Shown: positions 1 through 5,452 of the stretch, one piece after another | Position numbering within the stretch: the first letter of the stretch is position 1 | Layout: the number at the start of each line of letters is the position of its first letter | NCBI GenBank assembly: GCA_021794255.1 | Contig: JAJYRF010000104.1 | Coordinates: forward strand, 1-5,639 | Length of the DNA stretch: 5,639 bases | Source of the DNA: a bacterium | Lineage (GTDB): Bacteria; SZUA-79; Acidulodesulfobacterales; Acidulodesulfobacteraceae | Reading direction: 5' to 3' | Program-made: the position numbers and the translations under genes | Notes under the pieces: model-generated | Told to the model about the DNA's origin: nothing | Databases searched by the model: none | The model's input: the letters and a program-made list of their open reading frames with translations, nothing else

Positions 1-82
1 ACAATACGCTTTCGCCGTAAATGGAGCTTGCGGGAGTCCAGTCCATATCGGGCGTTCTGATAAAGATAGCGTCCGTTTCCAA
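1..82 (-). CDS. 5' end of an unidentified leftward gene (partial)
   Basis: Reading leftward from a TTG at 80-82 gives 27 uninterrupted codons to the window edge, beginning (M/L)ETDAIFIRTPDMDW and continuing TPASSIYGESVL. The TTG is preceded by GAGG at 91-94, about 8 bases upstream, which decides the start; the ATG at 44-46 has no such site. Base composition is clearly richer in G+C than the flanking spacer, as expected of coding DNA. The pattern 'I-R-T-x-D-M-x-W-T-P' faintly recalls the N-terminus of ChrR-like cupin proteins, but 27 residues are too few to name it. The rest of the gene lies outside the window. Confidence 0.5.
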   Translation of the reverse strand, partial: METDAIFIRTPDMDWTPASSIYGESVL

Positions 83-210
83 TTTTTATTCCTCAAAAAA
101 TTATTTATTAGTTTAACAGGTCATATTATTACACATTTTATACATTTTTTTGTCAAGAGAAACTTTTTAACGAAAGGCTTAGCGGAAGTGCGAGATTAAG
201 TGTTTTTAAA

Positions 211-285
211 TGGAGCCGGCGATAGGAATCGAACCTACGACCAGCTGATTACGAATCAGCTGCTCTACCACTGAGCCACGCCGGC
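211..285 (-). tRNA. tRNA-Thr (anticodon CGT)
   Basis: The reverse complement folds into a complete cloverleaf of 75 nt. It has a 7-bp acceptor GCCGGCG/CGCCGGC, a D stem GCTC/GAGC, and an anticodon stem GCTGA/TCAGC around the loop TTCGTAA (anticodon CGT, 251-253 on the + strand). The T arm has the GTTCGATTC signature, the discriminator is T, and CCA is encoded at 211-213. It closely resembles bacterial tRNA-Thr(CGT), which decodes ACG. It stands alone, leftward, between the divergent spacer of the partial gene at 1-82 and the Roadblock gene at 445. I saw no clear terminator downstream. Confidence 0.96.
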
Positions 286-293
286 ATATATTT

Positions 294-299
294 ATTATA
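294..299 (-). promoter_or_regulatory. possible -10 box of tRNA-Thr
   Basis: A perfect TATAAT on the minus strand lies 8 bases before the mature 5' end of tRNA-Thr, the right place for a -10 element. No good -35 hexamer sits 16-18 bases upstream, and TATAAT-like words are common by chance in DNA this AT-rich, so the call is tentative. Confidence 0.3.
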
Positions 300-393
300 A
301 AAGTTTATTATTTTATAGGATACAATCTGAATTTATAAGTTTTTAAACATTTTGACTTTACATATTTTTTCAGTATTGTCTTTATTTATATTT

Positions 394-415
394 ACGTAAT
401 TTTAACGTAATTTTA
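394..415. repeat. two tandem copies of an 11-bp AT-rich word
   Basis: ACGTAATTTTA occurs twice back to back (394-404 and 405-415), just past the 3' end of the leftward Roadblock gene. It may be simple slippage; no function is evident. Confidence 0.6.
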
Positions 416-444
416 ATATAACTAAAATAAAATAATCGGATTTA

Positions 445-1206
445 TTAAACTGTTTTTAAAATATTTTTAACATTCTTAACAAATAATATTCTGTCATTTT
501 CATCTTCTATTTCTTTAGATAATAACTTTATAAACTCTTGTATATTTTTATAATTAAAATTATTAACAGTCTGATTTAATTCTTTCATTTTTGATTCAAA
601 TATTATAGGCGATATAGGTCCAAGGCTATTTGTAAATAAATCTTTAACAGCTGTAATAACATTTATAGGAATAATGATATTGCTTTTACTATCTTCATTA
701 TTGAAATTATTTGGGAGAGGCGTATTAGATGATATATTATATTGAGGCAAATTATCATCAAAAGATGGAAAAGTTTGATCTATATCATAACCTGCAGTTT
801 CCTGTGTATTATTTTTAAAAAATGAAGATTTAGATGATAAATCGCCAAGGGATTGATTGACTATTTTTATAAACTCGCTCTCAAGATATGAAGTCTCCAT
901 TTTAACTAAATTTACATTGGAATTTTTTTTGCTTGCAATAAAAATAAATCCGCTTCCAAAACTGTGCAAAATGACATTATGGGATTTAAAACTTAAAAAT
1001 AAAGAAGAAATTTCAATTGAAGATATTGAATAAGACGAAAATAACTTGCTGATTTCTGCCGAAGCTCTTTTAATATCAGATTCCTTTAAATCTTCATTAT
1101 TAGAACTAAACTGTAAAACATCGCCGTCTAACGATGATATTGCGCAAGCTTCCACTCCTGAAATAGATAATAATTTTTCAATTATACTTTTATCCTTATT
1201 GTCCAT
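445..1206 (-). CDS. Roadblock/LC7-like domain protein with C-terminal helical domain
   Basis: This is a 253-residue cytoplasmic protein with no signal peptide or membrane segment. Residues about 8-118 match the Roadblock/LC7 (MglB-type) pattern: an N-terminal helix, 'ISGVEACAISSLDGDVLQF' for the first two strands, a helix 'SDIKRASAEISKLFSSY', and late strands 'NVILHSFGSGFIFIAS'. Residues 120-178 are a low-complexity Asn/Ser-rich linker. Residues about 179-252 form a helical domain containing 'LFTNSLGPISPIIFESKM', resembling the 'GPI/GPMA' domains (DUF8082-like) found at the ends of bacterial signalling proteins. Roadblock proteins dimerise and often act on small Ras-like GTPases; that role is inferred here. 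The gene follows the related gene at 1346-2059 on the same strand with a 139-bp AT-rich gap, so it could be co-transcribed or have its own promoter. The ATG at 1204-1206 has no Shine-Dalgarno site, but no better start exists. Confidence 0.85.
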   Translation of the reverse strand: MDNKDKSIIEKLLSISGVEACAISSLDGDVLQFSSNNEDLKESDIKRASAEISKLFSSYSISSIEISSLFLSFKSHNVILHSFGSGFIFIASKKNSNVNLVKMETSYLESEFIKIVNQSLGDLSSKSSFFKNNTQETAGYDIDQTFPSFDDNLPQYNISSNTPLPNNFNNEDSKSNIIIPINVITAVKDLFTNSLGPISPIIFESKMKELNQTVNNFNYKNIQEFIKLLSKEIEDENDRILFVKNVKNILKTV

Positions 1207-1310
1207 AACGAAATAAATAAAAAATATTTTTATAATTTTATAATAATAAGATAATTCTTACATTAACATATTATTATATTATAATACATACTAAATTAAT
1301 AAAACATAGT

Positions 1311-1332
1311 GTTTCATCTGTCAGTTTCATCT
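1311..1332. repeat. GTTTCATCT direct repeat between the Roadblock genes
   Basis: The 9-mer GTTTCATCT occurs at 1311-1319 and 1324-1332, a 13-bp period, just after the stop codon of the upstream Roadblock gene. It could be a protein binding site or chance; there is no independent support. Confidence 0.35.
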
Positions 1333-1345
1333 ATAAATATTATTT

Positions 1346-2059
1346 TTAGCTTTCCAAAAGCTTTACCGCTTCTGTTTGTGTTTTAAGAGCCTGAACGGAA
1401 GAAGAAACAATAAGACTATAAATTATATTTTTATTATTTATAATTATTTTTCTATAATTATTATTAGCTTCGCATATAACACTATTTAGATCCTGAAAAC
1501 TGAATATACCGCCTAATTTTTTACTTTGATTGAATAAAAATAATGTATCTGCAGATTCAAAATCAATATCTTCTATACCTTTAGAATAAATAGCTTCTCC
1601 AGAAAAATTTAAGGCAATAACTCCTTCAACGCCTATTATCTGCGATAAGTTTTCTCCTATTACAGCAATAGCCTCATTGGAAACTTCATAATTAAAAGAT
1701 ATTAAATCGTCCGGTAAATTTTTATTTAGATTATAATCAATATTATTATCGTCAGATTCAACCGTTTCAGGGTTATTAATTATTTCTAAAATTTCATCCA
1801 AAGATTTATTGTTAATTTTATATTCATCAATACCATCAGGCATAGGCTCTCCAATGCTGACATTAATGCTAATCTGTCCTTCTAAATCTTTTAATTCCCT
1901 AAAAACATCAATATTTTTTTTATCATCAAAAGATGCGCCGATAATCATGCCTGCATTATAATATATTACACCCTTTTTATTGTTTATTTCAATTGAAAGT
2001 TTAATGTCGTCAAAAACAGAAAACTGATCTAATTGATATCTAATGTCTTCTAATATCAT
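1346..2059 (-). CDS. DUF4388/PATAN-like plus Roadblock/LC7-like protein
   Basis: This is a 237-residue soluble protein. Residues about 1-95 have the layout of DUF4388/PATAN-type domains: 'NNKKGVIYYNAGMIIGASFDD' (the G-x-I-x-Y-x-x-G-x-I-x-G/H-A signature), then 'VFRELKDLEGQISINV' and a helix ending near 95. Residues 96-118 are an acidic, Asn-rich linker. Residues about 125-230 look like a Roadblock/LC7 fold: 'LSQIIGVEGVIALNFSGEAIYS', an 'ADTLFLFNQSKKLGGIF' helix and the strands 'KIIINNKNIIYSLIVSSS'. DUF4388 domains are common in two-component and gliding/polarity signalling proteins, so a regulatory scaffold role is likely, but the partner is unknown. The ATG at 2057-2059 follows a modest AGG about 9 bases upstream. 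The gene starts beside a 12-bp tandem repeat that may affect its promoter. It precedes a second Roadblock gene on the same strand. Confidence 0.85.
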   Translation of the reverse strand: MILEDIRYQLDQFSVFDDIKLSIEINNKKGVIYYNAGMIIGASFDDKKNIDVFRELKDLEGQISINVSIGEPMPDGIDEYKINNKSLDEILEIINNPETVESDDNNIDYNLNKNLPDDLISFNYEVSNEAIAVIGENLSQIIGVEGVIALNFSGEAIYSKGIEDIDFESADTLFLFNQSKKLGGIFSFQDLNSVICEANNNYRKIIINNKNIIYSLIVSSSVQALKTQTEAVKLLES

Positions 2060-2122
2060 AATAAACCTATAAATATGAAATACACAAGATAAATTAAATA
2101 AATTTTATTTTGAAACAACTTT

Positions 2123-2220
2123 TTTATTATATTATTTATTATATTATTTATTATATTATTTATTATATTATTTATTATATTATTTATTATATTATTTATT
2201 ATATTATTTATTATATTATT
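2123..2220. repeat. 12-bp tandem repeat, about 8 perfect copies
   Basis: The unit ATATTATTTATT repeats from 2123 to 2220 (98 bp, 8.2 copies) without a single mismatch and contains only A and T. It fills the centre of the 290-bp spacer between two divergent genes (starts at 2059 and 2350). Perfect identity suggests recent expansion or contraction by slippage. Copy number would change spacing between upstream sites and the promoters on either side by about one helical turn per unit. The rest of the spacer (2060-2122 and 2221-2338) is AT-rich; a possible TTGCAA at 2234-2239 with TATTAC 16 bases on is too weak to call as the lipoprotein promoter. Confidence 0.95.
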
Positions 2221-2349
2221 ATTAAATTATATTTTGCAAGATAAAAATACAAAACTATTACAATAATAGGCAGCCTAAAATCAAAAATAATTATTTAGCA
2301 AAATAAACACGATAAATATAAAGTAAAAAAAAATAATTAAGGAGGTTTT

Positions 2350-2817
2350 ATGAAAAAAAGCAAAAAACTTTATTTTTTATTAGTTTCTATTTTTATTATT
2401 GCCGTTATGCCAGCTTTATCCGGCTGCGCGAGCGTAGGGGATTCAATAGGAAGCGTATCCTCCCCCCCCCTCCCCCGTGACCGTTACTTTGACGTCGCCT
2501 GCTTCCGCCGCAACCGGCGTTTCCAGAAACATCGTCGTTAAAGTTTCTTTTAACGAAGCGCTTAACGCCCTATCGTTTAACCGCAGCACGTTTTTATTAA
2601 TCGGTCCTCGAGAAGAGAAAGTTAAAGGGACCGTTTATTACAACCCAATGTGTATTGCAAAACAAATTCCTTAACCAACTACATAGCTACTTTTACGCCG
2701 GCGGAACCCCTAAAACCTAATACCGAATACACGGCCGAACTCACTACCTGAATTATGGGAAACCTAAAGCAGCATCTTGCAAAACCTTATATATGGAGAT
2801 TTACTACGGGCGGGTAA
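2350..2817 (+). pseudogene. broken lipoprotein with SbsA Ig-like (Big_5) domain
   Basis: The start is excellent: AAGGAGGT at 2339-2346 and ATG at 2350. The first 26 codons form a lipoprotein signal peptide: MKKSKK, a hydrophobic core, and the lipobox LSGC with the lipidated Cys at residue 26. After 'GSVSS' the frame is lost in a C-rich stretch (C9 at 2462-2470, T, then C5). One base later the frame resumes as VTVTLTSPASAATGVSRN, then 'VVKVSFNEALNALSFNRSTFLLIG', a typical Big_5 domain. A second frame change occurs near 2651-2661. The original frame then carries 'NYIATFTPAEPLKPNTEYTAELTT', an in-frame TGA at 2749-2751 (probably from GGA Gly), and 'PYIWRFTTGG' with a TAA at 2815-2817. The full protein would be about 155 residues, a secreted or outer-membrane-anchored surface protein. 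Two frameshifts plus a nonsense codon indicate a pseudogene, unless sequencing errors are involved. Confidence 0.85.
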
Positions 2818-2844
2818 AACTTAGAACCAAAAACCAAAAACATT

Positions 2845-2874
2845 AAAGCCTGCTTTTCATCAGTGGGCTTTTTT
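2845..2874 (+). terminator. intrinsic terminator after the lipoprotein gene
   Basis: AAAGCCTGC (2845-2853) pairs with GTGGGCTTT (2863-2871) as a 9-bp stem including two G-U pairs, with a 9-nt loop TTTTCATCA, and runs into a T6 tract ending at 2874. It lies 27 bases after the final TAA of the Ig-like lipoprotein, which supports 2350-2817 being one ancestral transcription unit. Confidence 0.75.
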
Positions 2875-2920
2875 AAAACTTAAAACACCGGAACCCGAAT
2901 GTTAAAAACAAAAAAATTGA

Positions 2921-3085
2921 ATTCGCAACGGTTGCGAGGATGTCTTAGTCATAAATTCTGTTACGGCGCTTGAAATCTCGAAACTAGATAAAAAAACGCA
3001 AAAAGAAGTTCTAAAAAGCTACCTTTTTATACCTCTATCTTTATTTAAGCGATTCTGTAGGTCTTGGGAAAAAGCATCAGGTTAA
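2921..3085 (+). pseudogene. possible degraded ParB-like gene fragment
   Basis: A 54-codon open stretch ending in TAA at 3083-3085 has no ATG and no ribosome site. Its middle reads 'INSVTALEISKLDKKTQKEVLKS', which resembles the helix pair after the helix-turn-helix of ParB/RepB-type proteins (pattern 'ALELARLPxEEQKEVL'). The tail 'LFIPLSLFKRFCRSWEKASG' is not recognisable and is probably out of frame or drifted. It sits between the lipoprotein terminator and tRNA-Glu. It could equally be chance coding-like sequence; the resemblance is from memory and weak. Confidence 0.25.
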
Positions 3086-3105
3086 AATAATTACAAAATG
3101 TTTTA

Positions 3106-3182
3106 TGGCGTCCCCAGCGGGATTCGAACCCGCGTTGCCGCCGTGAAAGGGCGATGTCCTGGGCCGTCTAGACGATAGGGAC
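3106..3182 (-). tRNA. tRNA-Glu (anticodon TTC)
   Basis: The reverse complement is a 77-nt cloverleaf beginning GTCCCTATCGTCTAGACGG. The 7-bp acceptor pairs with TGGGGAC (one T-G). The anticodon stem TCGCC/GGCGG encloses CTTTCAC (anticodon TTC, 3145-3147 on the + strand). The T arm is GCGGG-TTCGAAT-CCCGC, the discriminator is G, and CCA is encoded at 3106-3108. The 'GTCTAGACGGCCCAGGACA' D-arm region and 'CCCTTTCACGG' are hallmarks of bacterial tRNA-Glu. It lies between degraded DNA on its 3' side and a gene-poor spacer on its 5' side. Confidence 0.97.
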
Positions 3183-3206
3183 ATAAAACAACAAGCAAGA
3201 AAGTTA

Positions 3207-3235
3207 ATTATATAAAATATTTTTTAAAATTGCAA
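3207..3235 (-). promoter_or_regulatory. sigma70-type promoter of tRNA-Glu
   Basis: On the minus strand TTGCAA (3230-3235) and a perfect TATAAT (3207-3212) are separated by exactly 17 bases. The -10 box ends 24 bases before the mature tRNA 5' end, leaving a short leader for RNase P removal. Spacing, sequence and position all fit. Confidence 0.6.
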
Positions 3236-3504
3236 ATAAAAATTTAAAAAATATTAACAAATCAAGATATATGATATTTTATATGAACTGCCTGTCAATA
3301 AATTGATATGAGGTGAGCAGCCTAAAGGCTACTACAAACAATACCTTTTTCAACGTATGACGACAACTATATCTGATACTAGGTACCCGACGCAGCATAT
3401 CCTCAGGCATATATTCAGGCAATTCCTGCCCTATTTGTAAATTACATAAGGCTTAAAAATCTTATACAATATTATAAAATTTTATTATTTTATAAAACTT
3501 TATG
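3236..3504. other. gene-poor spacer with a G+C-richer block
   Basis: No gene can be supported. The block at about 3290-3440 is noticeably richer in G+C than its surroundings and looks like former coding DNA. On the minus strand an unstarted stretch of about 50 codons reads 'GQELPEYMPEDMLRRVPS...'. On the + strand a 27-codon ORF at 3357-3440 reads MTTTISDTRYPTQHILRHIF then RQFLPYL, slightly reminiscent of an IS91-type transposase N-terminus. Neither has a ribosome site, and neither can be named. A small palindrome, AGCCT-AA-AGGCT, lies at 3319-3330. Confidence 0.5.
3472..3495. repeat. AT-only inverted repeat downstream of the dehydrogenase gene
   Basis: TTATAAAAT (3472-3480) and ATTTTATAA (3487-3495) form a perfect 9-bp stem with a 6-base loop, starting 9 bases past the TAG of the leftward dehydrogenase. 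It could weakly terminate or stabilise that transcript, but it has no G-C pairs and no following T tract on the minus strand, so it is not a standard terminator. Confidence 0.4.
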
Positions 3505-4371
3505 CTAACCAAAATTCAGACTTTTATATATTGCGCACATATCTTCATCTTTAAATTTGTCGTATCCTAAAATATAGGAATTATTTATTGCGGATGTTAA
3601 AGGAGAAAATACCTTAAATTCTCCTGAAAGTTGAACCGCAAAATCTAAATCCTTTTGCATATGTTTGTATGGAAAATTAGATTCATAATTATTCTCTAAA
3701 ATATTTTTTCCTTTTAGCTGAAACATCGGATTGGCAAATGCTCCGGAATTAACGATATCATAAACTACATTTTCGTCCAAACCTATTTTTTTAGATAAAT
3801 TTAGCCCTTCTGCTAAGGCGCCCATTGTAATTCCCATAATTTGATTATTTATAACTTTCAAATACGAAGCTTTAGGAATATCGCCGAGATAAATAACCCT
3901 TTTACCTATCATATTAAAATAATCTACAGAAACGTCAAATGCCTTTTTGTCCCCTGCGGCTAAAATTATAAGAGCTCCGTCTTTTGCTGGGATTTTGCTT
4001 CCGATAACTGGAGCTTCCAAAAAAAGGGACGACGGAGATTTAAGCTTGATTTTTTTATAAAGTATAGTTGAATAATCGGGTTCTATCGTGCTCATATTTA
4101 TTATTATTTTTTCGCCGTCTAAACCTTCCAATAATCCGTCATCGCCGTCTGTTATATCAGTGACTGCTTTAGAGTCTGATAACATAAGCATTATAATATC
4201 GCTTTTTTTTGCGACTTCCTTTAGCGAATCTAAAAATAATGCTCCTTTGTTTATATGCTCTTTAGCCTTTTCTTTAGTTCTATTATAAACATTTAGCGCT
4301 ACGCCGTTTTTCAATAAATTTAACGCCATAAAATTTCCCATTATACCTAATCCTATAAATCCTATGTTCAT
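3505..4371 (-). CDS. beta-hydroxyacid dehydrogenase, glyoxylate/succinic-semialdehyde reductase type
   Basis: This is a 288-residue NAD(P)-dependent enzyme of the 3-hydroxyisobutyrate dehydrogenase family, full length for the family (about 285-300). The N-terminal Rossmann motif is GFIGLGIMG (residues 4-12). 'NRT' at 30-32 suggests NADPH preference. The substrate loop is 'FLEAPVIGSKIPAKDGALII' (117-136), close to the 'EAPVSGSKKPAEDG' form of plant GLYR and bacterial succinic-semialdehyde/4-hydroxybutyrate reductases rather than the 'DAPVSGG' form. The catalytic Lys is K172 in 'YLKVINN'; 'NPMFQLKGKNIL' and 'KHMQKDLDFA' (K240) complete the active site. It probably reduces a small aldehyde acid (glyoxylate or succinic semialdehyde) in the cytoplasm; the exact substrate is inferred. 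The usual G-x-G before the catalytic helix is replaced by 'DIPKAS' (164-169). The ATG at 4369-4371 follows a strong AAGGAGG (4379-4385). It appears monocistronic. Confidence 0.93.
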   Translation of the reverse strand: MNIGFIGLGIMGNFMALNLLKNGVALNVYNRTKEKAKEHINKGALFLDSLKEVAKKSDIIMLMLSDSKAVTDITDGDDGLLEGLDGEKIIINMSTIEPDYSTILYKKIKLKSPSSLFLEAPVIGSKIPAKDGALIILAAGDKKAFDVSVDYFNMIGKRVIYLGDIPKASYLKVINNQIMGITMGALAEGLNLSKKIGLDENVVYDIVNSGAFANPMFQLKGKNILENNYESNFPYKHMQKDLDFAVQLSGEFKVFSPLTSAINNSYILGYDKFKDEDMCAIYKSLNFG

Positions 4372-4425
4372 TGTTTAGCCTCCTTTATAGCATTAATAAT
4401 TTCATTTTATCAATATATTGTGTAT

Positions 4426-4453
4426 ATTATAATGAAATAAAGTAACTTTTCCA
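4426..4453 (-). promoter_or_regulatory. possible promoter of the dehydrogenase gene
   Basis: On the minus strand TGGAAA (4448-4453, 4 of 6 matches to the -35 consensus) and TATAAT (4426-4431) are 16 bases apart, about 55 bases before the start codon and leaving room for the strong ribosome site. In AT-rich DNA this is suggestive only. Confidence 0.35.
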
Positions 4454-4914
4454 TTATTTATTACAATAAATATTAAAGTTTTTCAAAATTTCGGCAATTC
4501 TACATAATTAAATTATAATAAATTAATTAAAGTTTCATAATCTTTATAATCTTCATAATTAAAAATTAAAACAAACCCTTAAATATTATTTATATTATAA
4601 TAAAATATATATTTTTACAACTTTTTACAACTATGGTTTAAAAGATTAAATATATTTATTTTTAATAAATATAAATATAGTGTTTAGAAGCTAAAAATTA
4701 AATTGATTATACCTTAAACTAATTAAAAAAACTAATTAAAAATTTGCATTGACAACAGGGGCAACATATTCGAATTGCAATATTTTTTTAGATATGAAGT
4801 TAAGTTAAGGATATTTTATTTATTTTTATTTTAACATTTAAAGACCTACCCAAAAAATCACCCATAGTTTTAAAAATTGATTTTTATGAAGGCTGAAAAG
4901 TTAATTAATTAATA
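4454..4914. other. long AT-rich spacer without a recognisable gene
   Basis: No ORF with a ribosome site or recognisable product occurs on either strand. It contains small direct repeats: TTTTTACAAC twice in tandem (4612-4621, 4622-4631) and ACTAATTAAAAA twice (4718-4729, 4731-4742). An isolated TTGACA at 4749-4754 has no -10 partner at 16-18 bases. The spacer ends at a truncated tRNA-Val. Confidence 0.6.
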
Positions 4915-4964
4915 TGGTAGGCGCGGACGGTCTCGAACCGCCGGCTTCCACCGTGTGAAGGTGA
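4915..4964 (-). pseudogene. 3' half of a tRNA-Val (anticodon CAC); 5' half missing
   Basis: The reverse complement begins with a complete anticodon arm: stem TCACC/GGTGG with loop TTCACAC (anticodon CAC, 4955-4957 on the + strand). A variable loop AAGCC follows, then a T arm GGCGG-TTCGAGA-CCGTC, the 3' acceptor strand CGCGCCT, discriminator A and CCA (4915-4917). Upstream of the anticodon stem the sequence becomes plain AT-rich DNA. No D arm or matching acceptor AGGCGCG appears in 4965-5047. The acceptor's last base T72 (pairing with A1) is atypical for tRNA-Val. It is therefore a non-functional fragment. Integrases that target tRNA genes often cross over in the anticodon or T arm and leave 3' fragments like this, so it may be an old attachment site. 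Confidence 0.8.
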
Positions 4965-5047
4965 ATATGTAGTAATATAACTTATTTATTTTATTAAGTA
5001 ATTTTCACTATTTAAAATCGCTTGTGCCTAAAATTGTGTTTATAAGG

Positions 5048-5335
5048 TTATTTTTGCCCGGCAGGATGTATAAGGTTAAATAATCTTTCGTTAAACTTAT
5101 TCATGTAGTCCACTTTTTCGGAAAGGGCGGTTATTTTAATATCCATTTTTTCGTTAAGAGAGTCTATTTTATTGTCAAGACGGTTAATATCGGCTTTAAG
5201 TTCATTCCTAACGGTATCGATTTTTTCGTCAAGAGCATCGATTCTTGTATTTATCGCCTTTAACTCGCCCTTAATCTCGTTTAACTGCGGCGTTAAGAAC
5301 CGCTCAAGGCTTTTAATGAAAGATTCCGTAGTCAT
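5048..5335 (-). CDS. small coiled-coil protein of unknown function
   Basis: This is a 95-residue, highly charged protein with no signal peptide. A short N-terminal helix 'MTTESFIKSLERFLTPQLNEI' is followed by a continuous coiled coil from about residue 20 to 75. Regular I/L heptads are visible in 'INTRIDALDEKIDTV', 'INRLDNKIDSLNEKM' and 'ITALSEKVDYM'. The tail is 'NERLFNLIHPAGQK'. The ATG at 5333-5335 follows AAGGGGG (5344-5350, 8 bases away) and a good promoter. Proteins of this shape usually oligomerise and serve as adaptors or small partner subunits, sometimes as antitoxins, but nothing here identifies a partner. It sits between a truncated tRNA-Val and a palindromic element, in probable accessory DNA. 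I do not recognise the family. Confidence 0.8.
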   Translation of the reverse strand: MTTESFIKSLERFLTPQLNEIKGELKAINTRIDALDEKIDTVRNELKADINRLDNKIDSLNEKMDIKITALSEKVDYMNKFNERLFNLIHPAGQK

Positions 5336-5365
5336 AAAATAAACCCCCTTAAATATTTATTATAT

Positions 5366-5384
5366 ATTATACCAGATTATACCA
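5366..5384 (-). promoter_or_regulatory. tandem extended -10 promoter of the coiled-coil gene
   Basis: On the minus strand TGGTATAAT occurs twice, at 5376-5384 and 5366-5374, a 10-bp period. Each is a perfect extended -10 element (TGnTATAAT). Neither has a good -35 box, which extended -10 promoters can do without. Transcription would begin near 5350-5370, a short leader ahead of the ribosome site at 5344-5350. Confidence 0.5.
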
Positions 5385-5452
5385 AAAAAAAATATAAAAT
5401 TTGCCTTTTTTAAAAAAAAGATTTAGACCGCCGTCCGAAAAGTTGCCCAAAA

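Noticed and set aside
2123..2220. 12-mer AT repeats as a replication origin unwinding region
   Set aside because: No DnaA-box cluster, dnaA/dnaN or replication initiator gene is nearby, and the perfect repetition fits a minisatellite better.
2123..2220. CRISPR array
   Set aside because: The 12-bp units are directly contiguous with no spacers, and no cas gene is present.
2477..2674. Separate gene starting with GTG at 2477
   Set aside because: It continues the lipoprotein's Ig-like domain in a shifted frame after the C tract and has no ribosome site of its own, so it is treated as part of one broken gene.
2749..2751. TGA read as Gly (alternative genetic code)
   Set aside because: The TGA sits where Gly is plausible, but the intact genes here encode all their glycines with GGN and contain no in-frame TGA, and this same gene has two frameshifts, so a nonsense mutation is simpler.
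4088..4288. 66-codon + strand ORF
   Set aside because: It is antisense to the well-supported dehydrogenase gene, has no ribosome site, and has a low-complexity Ser/Ile-rich product.
4749..4754. TTGACA as a promoter -35 box
   Set aside because: No acceptable -10 hexamer lies 16-18 bases downstream, and the rightward side holds only a truncated leftward tRNA.
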